Under the pieces are notes generated by a model. That model was not told the origin of the DNA. It did not search any database and saw only the letters and a list, made by a program, of their open reading frames with translations. A DNA stretch of 64,000 nucleotides, from the NCBI GenBank assembly GCA_902539165.1, contig CACBHY010000001.1, positions 124,001-188,000 of the forward strand, in the 5' to 3' direction. Made by a program: the position numbers and the translations under genes. The DNA is from an uncultured Pelagibacteraceae bacterium. GTDB taxonomy: Bacteria > Pseudomonadota > Alphaproteobacteria > Pelagibacterales > Pelagibacteraceae. Positions 33,903 through 43,571 of the stretch are shown piece after piece; position 1 is the stretch's first letter; each line of letters begins with the position of its first letter.

Positions 33903-34997
33903 ATGATAGAAAGTATCACAATTTTATCTAATAGTTTAAGAGTAAGATTTAAGAATAAATATGAGGAAAACTATCCTAATATATGGCTTAGGGACCATAT
34001 AAAAGATGAGAGAAATTGGGACAAAAGAAGTCATCAAAGAAAAACTTTTACTGCATCTTTGGATTTAAATATTCAGATTAAAGAGGCTAAAATTATAGAA
34101 AAAGGCAATTGCATAGATATTTTATGGGCTGATATGGATAACACAGTACAATACTCTTACGAGTATTTATTTAAGAATATATTAAACAATAAAAGAAAGG
34201 ATAATAATTTACGACTTTGGAATAAAAATGAAATTAAGGATGATATATATATTAATTATCAAAATTTATTAAAAGATGATGGATTCAAAATATTTCTTAA
34301 AAAATTATACAGTCTTGGTTTTTGTGTAATTACTAACTGTGAAACTAAATTAGAGACTGTAGGAATAATTGCTAATAAAATTGGCTACGTAAGACAATCT
34401 ATTTTTGGAGGTCTATGGGAATTTGAGTCAAATGAAGATATGGCTGATAGCGCGTATACTCAAGAAGAGCTTAGACCACATACAGATTCGACTTACAGCA
34501 ATGATGCGCCAGGTTTACAATTATTATTATGTTGCGATTATAAAGCAAATGGTGGTGAGTCTATAATGGTAGATGGATTTAATATTGGTGAGACGATGAA
34601 AAAAAATAACAAACACTTATTTGATATGCTATCAAAAATAGATGTACCAGGAAAGTATGTAGGTGATGGAGTGATACTCGAGGCCAAAAGACCTATTTTT
34701 AAATTGGATAATAAAGAATTAGTTCAAGTTAGTTTCAACAATTACGATCGTGCAGAATTTAGGATAGATGAAAAAGCTACAAATCAATTCTATGAAGCAA
34801 TTAAAAAATTTGATGAATTAGCAAACTCAGATAAGTTTCAATGGAGGCATGTTTTAAAACCTGGTGAACTATTAATTTTCAATAATTGGAGAATTTTACA
34901 TGGAAGAGGATCCTTTAATGGAAAAAGAAAAATAGCTGGTTGTTATATTAATATGGAAGATTTTAGAAGTGCATGTAAAATCCATGGCATACAGTAA
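33903..34997 (+). CDS. Gamma-butyrobetaine/trimethyllysine dioxygenase-like protein
   Basis: Fe(II)/2-oxoglutarate dioxygenase of the carnitine-synthesis type. The 364-residue protein has the N-terminal GBBH-like domain (RVRFKNKYEENYPNIWLRDHIKDERNW) and a TauD-fold catalytic domain with iron ligands in RPHTDSTYSND (HxD) and ILHGRGSF (distal His), plus Arg for 2-oxoglutarate in the C-terminus. It probably hydroxylates a trimethylated amino acid such as gamma-butyrobetaine or trimethyllysine; I cannot say which. The 30-nt gap after aceF makes shared transcription possible. Confidence 0.8.
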   Translation: MIESITILSNSLRVRFKNKYEENYPNIWLRDHIKDERNWDKRSHQRKTFTASLDLNIQIKEAKIIEKGNCIDILWADMDNTVQYSYEYLFKNILNNKRKDNNLRLWNKNEIKDDIYINYQNLLKDDGFKIFLKKLYSLGFCVITNCETKLETVGIIANKIGYVRQSIFGGLWEFESNEDMADSAYTQEELRPHTDSTYSNDAPGLQLLLCCDYKANGGESIMVDGFNIGETMKKNNKHLFDMLSKIDVPGKYVGDGVILEAKRPIFKLDNKELVQVSFNNYDRAEFRIDEKATNQFYEAIKKFDELANSDKFQWRHVLKPGELLIFNNWRILHGRGSFNGKRKIAGCYINMEDFRSACKIHGIQ

Positions 34998-35019
34998 ATT
35001 TTTCTAAATAATTAACCCT

Positions 35020-35913
35020 ATGACAAAATCCATCTCTTTAATTTGTGCTTTAGTTACTACATTTATTTGGGGTACAGCATTTATAGCTCAAGATACAGGT
35101 ATGGACAACATAGGTCCATTGACATTTAATGCAGCACGATTTCTAGTTGGTTTCATAACAATTTTGCCATTTGCTTTTTTTTTTGAAAAACAAAAAATAA
35201 TAAAAGAAATTAATTTAAATAAATCGAAGTTTTTTAAATATTTAGTAATTATGGGTGTTTCTTTATTCTTAGGTACCTCATTGCAACAAGCATCACTCCA
35301 ATATACAAACGTTGCAAATGCTGCTTTTTTTACTGTATTTTATGTTCCGCTAGTACCTATATTGTTGTTTTTTATATATTCACAAAAAGTGCATTGGAGT
35401 ATATGGCCTTCCATTGCTCTTTGTATATATGGAGTTTATTTACTTAGTAATTTCTCTGATGCAGAAATAATGAAAGGAGATGCGCTGGTAATCTTGTGCT
35501 CTTTGTTTTGGGCACTACATATAATATTTGCAGGAAAATTTATGGAGACATTTAATATTCCAGTTTTTTATGCAGCTTTACAAGGATTTTTAGTCGCCAC
35601 ACTGTCTATTTTGTCTGCTTATACTTTTGAGGAAGTTATTATTTCAAATATTTTATTAGAAAGCTCTTCAATTATATATGCTGGTGTTTTATCTGGTGGT
35701 TTAGCATTTACATTACAAATGTTTGCTCAAAAAAATATAGAGGAGGCACCTGCTGCAATCATATATTCTTTAGAAGGAGTTTTTGCAGTTGTAGCAGCTT
35801 GGATTATTTTACAACAAGTATTAAATATTAATAATATAATTGGGTGTGTTTTAATTTTAATCGCAGTTATCTTTTCACAACTAGCGCCTAGCGTAAAAAA
35901 AGCTAATAAATAA
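35020..35913 (+). CDS. EamA-family drug/metabolite transporter
   Basis: A 297-residue inner-membrane protein with about ten hydrophobic segments arranged as two EamA repeats. It begins SLICALVTTFIWGTAFIAQD with NAARFLVGF, and the second repeat has LFWALHIIFAGKF and the Pro-rich AQKNIEEAPAAIIYSLEGVFAVVAAW end. Substrates of the family include amino acids and metabolites; this one is unassigned. It overlaps the convergent uppP by 11 nt. Confidence 0.88.
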   Translation: MTKSISLICALVTTFIWGTAFIAQDTGMDNIGPLTFNAARFLVGFITILPFAFFFEKQKIIKEINLNKSKFFKYLVIMGVSLFLGTSLQQASLQYTNVANAAFFTVFYVPLVPILLFFIYSQKVHWSIWPSIALCIYGVYLLSNFSDAEIMKGDALVILCSLFWALHIIFAGKFMETFNIPVFYAALQGFLVATLSILSAYTFEEVIISNILLESSSIIYAGVLSGGLAFTLQMFAQKNIEEAPAAIIYSLEGVFAVVAAWIILQQVLNINNIIGCVLILIAVIFSQLAPSVKKANK

Positions 35914-36667
35914 TGCTAAATAAAACTAAAGCAATTAAGATTCTATATATTACAAATGCATTCATAGAAAATCTATTAATATAATTTAAAAAGAATTTAA
36001 CAGTTAAAAACGAAAAAATAAAAGATGATATAATTGCTATAAAGACTAAATAGTTTAAGCTAATTGATTCATTGTATATATCTTTCAAGCCTAGAAAACT
36101 CGCCCCACAAAGAGCAGGTATGGAAAGTAAAAAAGATATTTTACTGGAATCAAGTCTATTAAATTTTAATATTCTTGCAGCTGTTATAGTAATACCCGCC
36201 CTACTTACTCCTGGTATCAATGATAATACTTGAAGCAAACCAATAAAAAGAATTGACCGAAAATTTAAATTTGTAGAAATTTTTTTATCAAATCTACTTT
36301 TATCGGATATATATAATATGATACCAAAAATTAGAGTTGTCCATGCAATTACCTTTACATTTCTTAAACTATAAATTAAGTCTGTTGAATACAAAATATA
36401 ACCAACAATTATTAATGGGATGGATCCTGAAAAAATTAAACTTAATAATCTTTTATTATTTTTTACATCCAATAAATCGTTTTTAAAATAATAAATTATT
36501 GCTAGTAAAGATCCTAAATGAAGACTTATATCTATTAACAATGAATTAGATTTAAATTCATAAAGGCTTGAAACCAATATTAGATGTGCAGAAGAACTTA
36601 TTGGTAAAAATTCTGATATTCCCTGTATGGCTGATAGAATTATTATTTCTATTATATCTTGAAGCAT
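35903..36667 (-). CDS. uppP: Undecaprenyl-diphosphatase
   Basis: Integral membrane enzyme that dephosphorylates undecaprenyl diphosphate to recycle the lipid carrier for peptidoglycan and surface glycans. The 254-residue protein has the two signatures QGISEFLPISSSAHLIL near the N-terminus and IPGVSRAGITITAARIL, with eight or so helices. It is divergent from gltD across 181 bp. It would serve the glycan genes at 53-63 kb. Confidence 0.94.
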   Translation of the reverse strand: MLQDIIEIIILSAIQGISEFLPISSSAHLILVSSLYEFKSNSLLIDISLHLGSLLAIIYYFKNDLLDVKNNKRLLSLIFSGSIPLIIVGYILYSTDLIYSLRNVKVIAWTTLIFGIILYISDKSRFDKKISTNLNFRSILFIGLLQVLSLIPGVSRAGITITAARILKFNRLDSSKISFLLSIPALCGASFLGLKDIYNESISLNYLVFIAIISSFIFSFLTVKFFLNYINRFSMNAFVIYRILIALVLFSIIY

Positions 36668-36774
36668 TTATTCTTCGTAACTTATAAAATATCTATTTTA
36701 AACAATTCGATTTGATCATATTAGCTATGCATTTTTTAGAAAGTCGTTTAAATTAGCTAGGAGTCAACAAAAAA

Positions 36775-36793
36775 AGGTCATAATACATGACCT
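36775..36793 (+). promoter_or_regulatory. Inverted repeat upstream of gltD
   Basis: AGGTCA-taataca-TGACCT forms a 6-bp stem with a 7-nt loop, 55 nt before the gltD start, followed by ATTTTAT. It may be an operator half-pair or a small leader hairpin. No further conserved structure was recognised, and the promoter itself is unclear. Confidence 0.3.
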
Positions 36794-36848
36794 ATTTTAT
36801 CCTTTATTAAATATTTTCAATATATAACTTACAAAAAAAAAAATTATT

Positions 36849-38288
36849 ATGCCTGACAAAATGCTAAAATTCGTAAAAATAGGTCAACAAACGCCACCTA
36901 AAAGGGAGGTGGTGTCAAGAAAGCAGGACTTTAACGAGATTTATGACGAATATATTAACGAAAAAGCCAAGGAACAGTCTAGCAGATGTTCTCAATGTGG
37001 CGTTCCTTTTTGCCAAGTACACTGCCCGCTAAGTAATAACATACCTGATTGGCTAAAACTCACCGCCGAGGGAAGACTTAAAGAGGCTTACGAATTATCC
37101 CAAAGTACAAATAATATGCCAGAGGTTTGTGGAAGAATATGCCCTCAAGATAGATTGTGTGAAGGAAATTGTGTAATTGAACAATCTGGACATGGAACTG
37201 TAACAATTGGTTCAGTAGAAAAATATATTACTGATAATGCCTGGGAACAAGGTTGGGTCAAACCAATTAAAGTTAATCAAGAAAAAAATCAAAGTGTTGG
37301 CATTATAGGTGCAGGTCCAGCAGGTTTAGCTGCAGCTGAACAATTACGAAAAAATGGATACAAAATTACAGTTTATGATCGATACGATCGAGCTGGTGGC
37401 TTGTTAATTTATGGTATTCCAAATTTTAAATTAGAAAAAGAGATTGTTGAAAGAAGAACAAAACTTTTAAAAGACGGTGGTATAGAATTTATTCAAAACT
37501 TTGAGGTTGGAAAAGATGCAACTTTAGATCAATTACGTAAAAAGCATGATGCAATGCTAATTGCAACAGGTGTTTATAAAGCAAGAGAAGTTGAACTTAA
37601 AGGAAATGACTTAGATAACATTTTTCCAGCAATGGATTTTTTAACTGCATCAAATAAAAAAGGTTTAGGCGATGAAGTAGAATTATTTGATAAAGGAATT
37701 TTAAATGCAGAAGGCAAAGATGTTGTTGTAATTGGTGGTGGTGATACAGCAATGGATTGTGTGAGAACTTCAATAAGGCAAAAAGCAAAATCAGTAAAAT
37801 GTTTATATAGAAGAGACAAAGAAAATATGCCTGGATCAGCAAGAGAAGTTGCCAATGCTGAAGAGGAAGGTGTACAATTTGTTTGGCTATCAAGTCCAAA
37901 AGAATTTAAAGGTACAAATAAAATTGAAAAGCTAGTTGTTGATCAGATCAAACTAGGTGAACCTGATGAAAGTGGCAGAAGAAAACCTCAAGTTCAAGAA
38001 GGCTCAAGTTATGAAATTAACGCAGATATGGTGATCAAGGCTTTAGGTTTTGATCCTGAAGATTTACCAAAAATGTTCGATGCCAACGAGTTACAAGTAA
38101 CAAAATGGGGAACCATTAAAGCTGATTTTGATACCATGGAGACTAACATAGGAGGGGTTTTTGCTGCAGGAGACATAATTAGAGGCGCCTCCTTAGTAGT
38201 GTGGGCAATTAAAGATGGAAGAGATGCAGCTATATCAATTAAAAATTATTTAGAAAATAAATTTTTAAAAGAGAGAAAAGTAGCATAG
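36849..38288 (+). CDS. gltD: Glutamate synthase small subunit
   Basis: Beta subunit of NADPH-GOGAT. The 479-residue protein carries N-terminal [4Fe-4S] Cys clusters (CSQCGVPFCQVHCPLSNNIP and CGRICPQDRLCEGNC), the FAD loop GIIGAGPAGLAAAEQL, and the NADPH loop VVVIGGGDTAMDC. It passes electrons from NADPH to GltB. The gene comes before gltB, whereas E. coli has gltBD. Its stop and the GTG start of gltB share one base (TAGTG). Confidence 0.97.
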   Translation: MPDKMLKFVKIGQQTPPKREVVSRKQDFNEIYDEYINEKAKEQSSRCSQCGVPFCQVHCPLSNNIPDWLKLTAEGRLKEAYELSQSTNNMPEVCGRICPQDRLCEGNCVIEQSGHGTVTIGSVEKYITDNAWEQGWVKPIKVNQEKNQSVGIIGAGPAGLAAAEQLRKNGYKITVYDRYDRAGGLLIYGIPNFKLEKEIVERRTKLLKDGGIEFIQNFEVGKDATLDQLRKKHDAMLIATGVYKAREVELKGNDLDNIFPAMDFLTASNKKGLGDEVELFDKGILNAEGKDVVVIGGGDTAMDCVRTSIRQKAKSVKCLYRRDKENMPGSAREVANAEEEGVQFVWLSSPKEFKGTNKIEKLVVDQIKLGEPDESGRRKPQVQEGSSYEINADMVIKALGFDPEDLPKMFDANELQVTKWGTIKADFDTMETNIGGVFAAGDIIRGASLVVWAIKDGRDAAISIKNYLENKFLKERKVA

Positions 38289-41200
38289 TGAATAAATACC
38301 TTAAAAATAAACTGCGGTTGAAAAAAAATCATGTTTATTCAGAGGATATGGAACATGATGCGTGCGGCGTTGGTATTATTGCTTCAACGGAAGGTAAAAA
38401 ATCCCGTAAGATTGTTGAGTATGGGATAGAAGCTTTAAAAGCAGTTTGGCATCGAGGTGCAGTAGATGCTGATGGAAAAACCGGAGATGGTGCAGGAATA
38501 CATGTTGAAATACCTAAGGATTTTTTTGTAGAAAAAATTGAGGTTACTGGCCATACACATGACAATTCGGAGATAGGTGTTGGAATGATTTTCTTACCTA
38601 GAAATGATTATGAAGCACAAGAGAGTTGCAAGACAATAGTAGAGAGCGAACTAACAAAAAATGATTTTAGTATTTACGGATGGAGACAAGTTCCAATTAA
38701 TCCAAATATTTTAGGAGAAAAGGCATTACAAACAATGCCTGAAATCATCCAGGTTTTATTCAAATCACACAATCCTGAACTTACAAACAAAGATTTGGAA
38801 AGAAAAATATACGAAACCAGAAGAAAAATAGAAAATGAAGCTTTTAAAAAATCTTTAAATCATTTCTACATTTGCTCTTTGAGCTCAAAATCAATTATTT
38901 ATAAAGGAATGTTCTTAGCTGAAGCAATTTCAGATTTTTATTTAGATTTAAAAGATGAAAGATTTATTTCACGATTTGCAATTTTCCATCAAAGATTTTC
39001 TACTAACACTGCTCCAAGTTGGAATTTAGCGCAACCATTTAGAGCTATAGCTCATAATGGAGAAATAAATACGTTTAGAGGAAATAAAAATTGGATGAAA
39101 GTTCACGAGCAAGAAATGAATAGTGGTCTTTTTGAAAATATAGAAAACTTAAAACCAGTAATTCAACAAGGCACATCTGATTCTGCCGCATTAGATAATG
39201 TATTTGAATTATTAAATATATCCGGTCAACCAGCACCCTTAGCTAAACTTATGTTAGTTCCAGACGCATGGTCTAAGAAAAATGAAACATTACCTAAAGA
39301 TCATCAACAATTATTTAATTTTTTAAATAGTACTATGGAACCTTGGGATGGTCCTGCAGCTATTGCAGGAACAGATAATGAATGGGTTATCGCTGCTAAT
39401 GATAGAAATGGATTAAGACCATTAAGATATGCAATCACTAAAGACAATTTATTATTTGCAGGCTCTGAAACGGGAATGATAGAGCTTAATGAAAAAAGAA
39501 TATTATCTAAAGGAAGATTAGGACCAGGTGAAATTATTGGAGTTAGAATTGAAAAAGGAAAAGTTTTTAAAAATAAGCAAATTAAAGACTATTTAGCTAA
39601 AGAATATAAGCATTTTAGTTCACAAATTATTGATTTAGACGAAAAATTAACAATCTCAGATGAAAAAAAATCTTATTCAGGAGACGACTTAAGAAGAAGA
39701 CAATATGCTTTTGGAATTAGTTTGGAAGATTTAGAAATTATATTACATCCTATGGCAGAGGATGCTAAAGAAGCTATAGGATCAATGGGTGACGATACTC
39801 CTCTTGCAGTATTGTCAGATAAATACAGACCTTTATACCATTTTTTTAGACAGAACTTTAGTCAAGTAACAAATCCACCAATAGATTCTTTGAGAGAAAA
39901 TAAAGTAATGAGTTTAAAAACTAGGTTTGGAAATCTTGGAAATATCTTAGATTTTGACAATCTAACTAAACAAAATATCTATGTTTTAAATAGTCCAATT
40001 TTATCAAATTCTCAATTTGAGAAATTTATTAATTTTTTCAGTAATAATTCCTCAGTAATTGATTGCACTTTTTCAGATAGTGAAAATTTGCATGATTCGA
40101 TAAAAAGAATTCAAAAAGACGCAGAAATCGCTGTCAGACAAGGTGTTACCCAATTAGTTTTGAGTGATAAAGAGCTATCAAGCATAAAACTTCCAATTCC
40201 AATGCTGCTTGCGGTTGGCGCAATTAACTCGTTTTTAATTGAAAAAAAATTAAGAGGTTATGTTTCTATTAATGTTCAATCAGGTGAAGCAATTGATACC
40301 CATTCTTTTGCAACATTTATTGGAGTAGGTGCAACTACTGTAAATCCATACCTAGCGTTTGATAGTTTATATCAAAGGCATGAAAAAAAATTATTTGGAA
40401 AATTCAGCTTTGATGAATGTGTTGAAAGATACATCAAGTCTATAAATGCGGGACTTTTAAAGATAATGTCGAAGATGGGTATTTCTGTTTTGAGTTCTTA
40501 TAGAGGTGGGTGTAATTTTGAAACAGTTGGTTTAAGTAGAACAATTGTTGCAGATTATTTCCCTGGAGTTGTATCAAAAATATCGGGTATTGGTTTAACA
40601 GGAATTGAAAAAAAAATTAGACAGATACACAAAGAAGCTTTTGAAAGTAGTGATACAATTCTACCAATAGGTGGAATTTATAGATACAGAAAAAATGGAG
40701 AAACTCATCAGTACCAAGGAAAGTTAATTCACTTACTTCAAAGTGCTGTAGGTTCCAATTCTTATGACGCTTATAAAAGGTATGCAGAGGGAATTTATAA
40801 TTTACCACCTATTAATTTGAGAGATTTAATTGATTTCAGAACAAAAAAATTAAATAAGTCTATAGAAATTTCTGAAGTTGAACCTTTAGAAAATATTTTA
40901 AAAAGATTTGGAAGCGGAAGTATGTCTCATGGTGCTTTGTCAAAAGAGGCTCATGAAACACTTGCTACTGGAATGAATAGAATAAAAGGTGCTTCATGCA
41001 GTGGAGAAGGAGGAGAAGATGAAAAAAGATTTAAGGTCTTAGAAAATGGTGACAGTGCGAACTCAAGAGTAAAACAAATAGCCTCTGCAAGGTTTGGAGT
41101 AACAGTAAATTACTTGAACAATTGTAATGAAATTGAAATTAAAATTGCACAAGGAGCTAAACCAGGAGAAGGAGGTCAGCTACCAGGATTTAAAATTACA

Positions 41201-42790
41201 GAAGAAATTGCAAGACTTAGACATTCAACGCCTGGAGTAACATTAATTTCTCCACCACCGCATCATGATATCTATTCTATAGAAGATCTTGCACAATTGA
41301 TTTATGACTTGAAACAAATTAATCCTAAAGCGAGGATAGGAGTTAAGTTAGTTGCATCTTCTGGAGTTGGAACAATTGCAGCCGGTGTTGCTAAAGCTAA
41401 AGCAGATATAATTTTAATATCAGGACACAATGGTGGAACGGGTGCTACTCCACAAACTAGTGTGAAATATGTTGGAATTCCTTGGGAAATGGGTTTGACC
41501 GAGGCAAATCAGGTTCTAACTCTAAACAATCTTAGACATAAAGTTACTTTAAGAACTGATGGTGGAATTAAAACTGGAAGAGATGTTGTCATCGCAGCAA
41601 TGATGGGTGCCGAAGAATATGGAGTTGCAACCACAGCCTTAGTTGCCATGGGTTGTATCATGGTTAGACAGTGTCATTCAAATACCTGTCCAGTTGGTGT
41701 TTGCACACAGGATGAAAAATTGAGAGAAAAATTTACTGGAACACCTGAAAAGGTTGTAAATTTATTCACATTTATTGCAACTGAAGTAAGAGAGATACTA
41801 GCTAAATTAGGATTTAAGTCTTTAAATGATATTATTGGAAGAACTGACCTTTTGAGACAAGTTAGTAAAGGTTCTCCAAATCTGGATGATTTAGATTTAA
41901 ATCCACTTTTTGTTCAAGCAGACTCTGGTAATCATAAAAGATATTGTGATAACCCCGAGATAAATAGTGTGCCGGATACTTTGGATCAAGACATTTGGCC
42001 AGAAATAGAAAAGGCTTTAGATAATTCAGAAAAAATTGAAAAGGTTTATCCAATACAAAACACGCATAGAGCTGTTGGAACAAGAATCTCTCATCATCTC
42101 TATAAAAAATATGGATATGAAAAACTTAATGATGACTTTTTAACTTTAAATTTTAAAGGCTCTGCAGGACAATCTTTTGGGGCATTTTCTTCTAAAGGTT
42201 TAAAATTGGTTCTTAATGGAGATGCTAACGATTATGTTGGGAAGGGTCTGTCAGGCGCCACAATATCAATTAAGTTACCAGAGGAAAGCAACTTAGTTTC
42301 TAACGAAAATACTATTTTGGGAAACACAGTTCTTTATGGAGCAACCTCAGGTAAACTTTTTGCAGCTGGGCAAGCGGGGGAAAGGTTTGCGGTAAGAAAT
42401 TCTGGAGCCACAACAGTAATTGAAGGATGTGATTCAAATGGTTGTGAATATATGACTGGTGGAATAGTAGTAATTTTAGGAGAGGTAGGAGATAATTTTG
42501 CAGCAGGGATGACTGGTGGAATGGCGTTTGTTTATGATAAATCGCAGCAATTCGGAAAAAAAGTAAATGATGAATCTGTAGTTTGGCAAACTATTGAAAC
42601 AGATTATTGGAAAGAAAATTTGAAAAATTTATTATCAGAGCATTTTAAAGAAACAAAGTCTAAATTTTCGAAAAAAATAATTGAAAATTTCAATGAGGAA
42701 TTAAATCATTTTATTCAAGTTTGTCCTAAAGAAATGTTAGATAAACTAGATAATCCAATTACTTTAAAAGGCAAAAAAAAAGTAAGTTAG
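38288..42790 (+). CDS. gltB: Glutamate synthase large subunit
   Basis: Alpha subunit of NADPH-GOGAT, which makes two glutamates from glutamine and 2-oxoglutarate. The 1500-residue protein starts with GTG and a ~25-residue propeptide; the glutaminase nucleophile is Cys26 (EHDACGVGIIAS), exposed after cleavage. Then come the glutaminase domain, the FMN barrel with GEGGQLPGFKI, the [3Fe-4S] cluster CHSNTCPVGVC near residue 1130, and a C-terminal beta-helix with repeated GG motifs. The GTG start fits translational coupling to gltD. Its stop overlaps the next gene's by 4 nt. Confidence 0.97.
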   Translation: MNKYLKNKLRLKKNHVYSEDMEHDACGVGIIASTEGKKSRKIVEYGIEALKAVWHRGAVDADGKTGDGAGIHVEIPKDFFVEKIEVTGHTHDNSEIGVGMIFLPRNDYEAQESCKTIVESELTKNDFSIYGWRQVPINPNILGEKALQTMPEIIQVLFKSHNPELTNKDLERKIYETRRKIENEAFKKSLNHFYICSLSSKSIIYKGMFLAEAISDFYLDLKDERFISRFAIFHQRFSTNTAPSWNLAQPFRAIAHNGEINTFRGNKNWMKVHEQEMNSGLFENIENLKPVIQQGTSDSAALDNVFELLNISGQPAPLAKLMLVPDAWSKKNETLPKDHQQLFNFLNSTMEPWDGPAAIAGTDNEWVIAANDRNGLRPLRYAITKDNLLFAGSETGMIELNEKRILSKGRLGPGEIIGVRIEKGKVFKNKQIKDYLAKEYKHFSSQIIDLDEKLTISDEKKSYSGDDLRRRQYAFGISLEDLEIILHPMAEDAKEAIGSMGDDTPLAVLSDKYRPLYHFFRQNFSQVTNPPIDSLRENKVMSLKTRFGNLGNILDFDNLTKQNIYVLNSPILSNSQFEKFINFFSNNSSVIDCTFSDSENLHDSIKRIQKDAEIAVRQGVTQLVLSDKELSSIKLPIPMLLAVGAINSFLIEKKLRGYVSINVQSGEAIDTHSFATFIGVGATTVNPYLAFDSLYQRHEKKLFGKFSFDECVERYIKSINAGLLKIMSKMGISVLSSYRGGCNFETVGLSRTIVADYFPGVVSKISGIGLTGIEKKIRQIHKEAFESSDTILPIGGIYRYRKNGETHQYQGKLIHLLQSAVGSNSYDAYKRYAEGIYNLPPINLRDLIDFRTKKLNKSIEISEVEPLENILKRFGSGSMSHGALSKEAHETLATGMNRIKGASCSGEGGEDEKRFKVLENGDSANSRVKQIASARFGVTVNYLNNCNEIEIKIAQGAKPGEGGQLPGFKITEEIARLRHSTPGVTLISPPPHHDIYSIEDLAQLIYDLKQINPKARIGVKLVASSGVGTIAAGVAKAKADIILISGHNGGTGATPQTSVKYVGIPWEMGLTEANQVLTLNNLRHKVTLRTDGGIKTGRDVVIAAMMGAEEYGVATTALVAMGCIMVRQCHSNTCPVGVCTQDEKLREKFTGTPEKVVNLFTFIATEVREILAKLGFKSLNDIIGRTDLLRQVSKGSPNLDDLDLNPLFVQADSGNHKRYCDNPEINSVPDTLDQDIWPEIEKALDNSEKIEKVYPIQNTHRAVGTRISHHLYKKYGYEKLNDDFLTLNFKGSAGQSFGAFSSKGLKLVLNGDANDYVGKGLSGATISIKLPEESNLVSNENTILGNTVLYGATSGKLFAAGQAGERFAVRNSGATTVIEGCDSNGCEYMTGGIVVILGEVGDNFAAGMTGGMAFVYDKSQQFGKKVNDESVVWQTIETDYWKENLKNLLSEHFKETKSKFSKKIIENFNEELNHFIQVCPKEMLDKLDNPITLKGKKKVS

Positions 42791-43530
42791 CTTAATAATT
42801 TAAGCTCACTTATTATTTTCTTTTGAAGTTTTTTACTGAATAGACTGTGATCTCCATTTTTGATTATTAATAATTTTTTTTTGGCGTTATTAAATAATTT
42901 TAATACTTTCCTAGATAAGGAAATTGGGACTGTAGTATCATTACTACCATGTATCATTGTCACCGGAATTTCGAGATTAATTTTTTTATTTAGAATTTTA
43001 TTCTTCTTGCCATCTTTTATTAATTGATAAGTAATCGGATATTCATAACCACCATGTTTTAAATTATAAACTCCTTTACTTTTAGTTTCAATTTTCATTT
43101 TTTTTGTAAATTTTTTCCACATTATTCGATCTAAAAACTCAGGAGCCGAACCAATACCTAAAAAACCTTTAATTTGTTTTTGAAAATATTTAAACTGATT
43201 AAGTGAAATCCATGATCCCATACTAGATCCTATTAAGATAAAATTATTTTTTTTTACAATCTTTTTGATTACAGTCTTTGTATCTGAGGTCCATTTACTA
43301 ATATTTCCCTTTGTAAATTCTCCTGAAGATTTTCCATGTCCTGAATACTCAATAGCTAGAAAGCCAAGTTTATTTTTTTTTGCATATTTAAGAAATACTT
43401 TAGGTTTTTCCCCCTCTAGGTCAGACATGAAACCATGGAGAAAAACTATATAGAGATTTTTTTGATAATAGTTACACAAATATCTAATTTTTTTTGATTT
43501 TGAGATCTTATAATATTTGAAATTAGCCAT
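42787..43530 (-). CDS. Alpha/beta-hydrolase-family protein
   Basis: A 247-residue cytoplasmic hydrolase. It has the oxyanion segment FLHGFMSDLEGEK, the nucleophile elbow LIGSSMGSWISL (Ser in GSSMG), the acid in MIHGSNDTTVPI and the His in NGDHSLFSK. This resembles human ABHD10 and related acyl-protein or mucin-type esterases; the substrate is unknown. The frame extends to 43578, but that would run into the divergent glycosyltransferase start, so I chose the ATG at 43530. Confidence 0.8.
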   Translation of the reverse strand: MANFKYYKISKSKKIRYLCNYYQKNLYIVFLHGFMSDLEGEKPKVFLKYAKKNKLGFLAIEYSGHGKSSGEFTKGNISKWTSDTKTVIKKIVKKNNFILIGSSMGSWISLNQFKYFQKQIKGFLGIGSAPEFLDRIMWKKFTKKMKIETKSKGVYNLKHGGYEYPITYQLIKDGKKNKILNKKINLEIPVTMIHGSNDTTVPISLSRKVLKLFNNAKKKLLIIKNGDHSLFSKKLQKKIISELKLLS

Positions 43531-43571
43531 TTCGTTTAAATACTTTGTTTTATAATATATAAGTTTATCAG

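Noticed and set aside
36775..36793. gltD upstream hairpin as a riboswitch
   Set aside because: Only a 6-bp stem is present, with no conserved junctions or pseudoknot that I can recognise.
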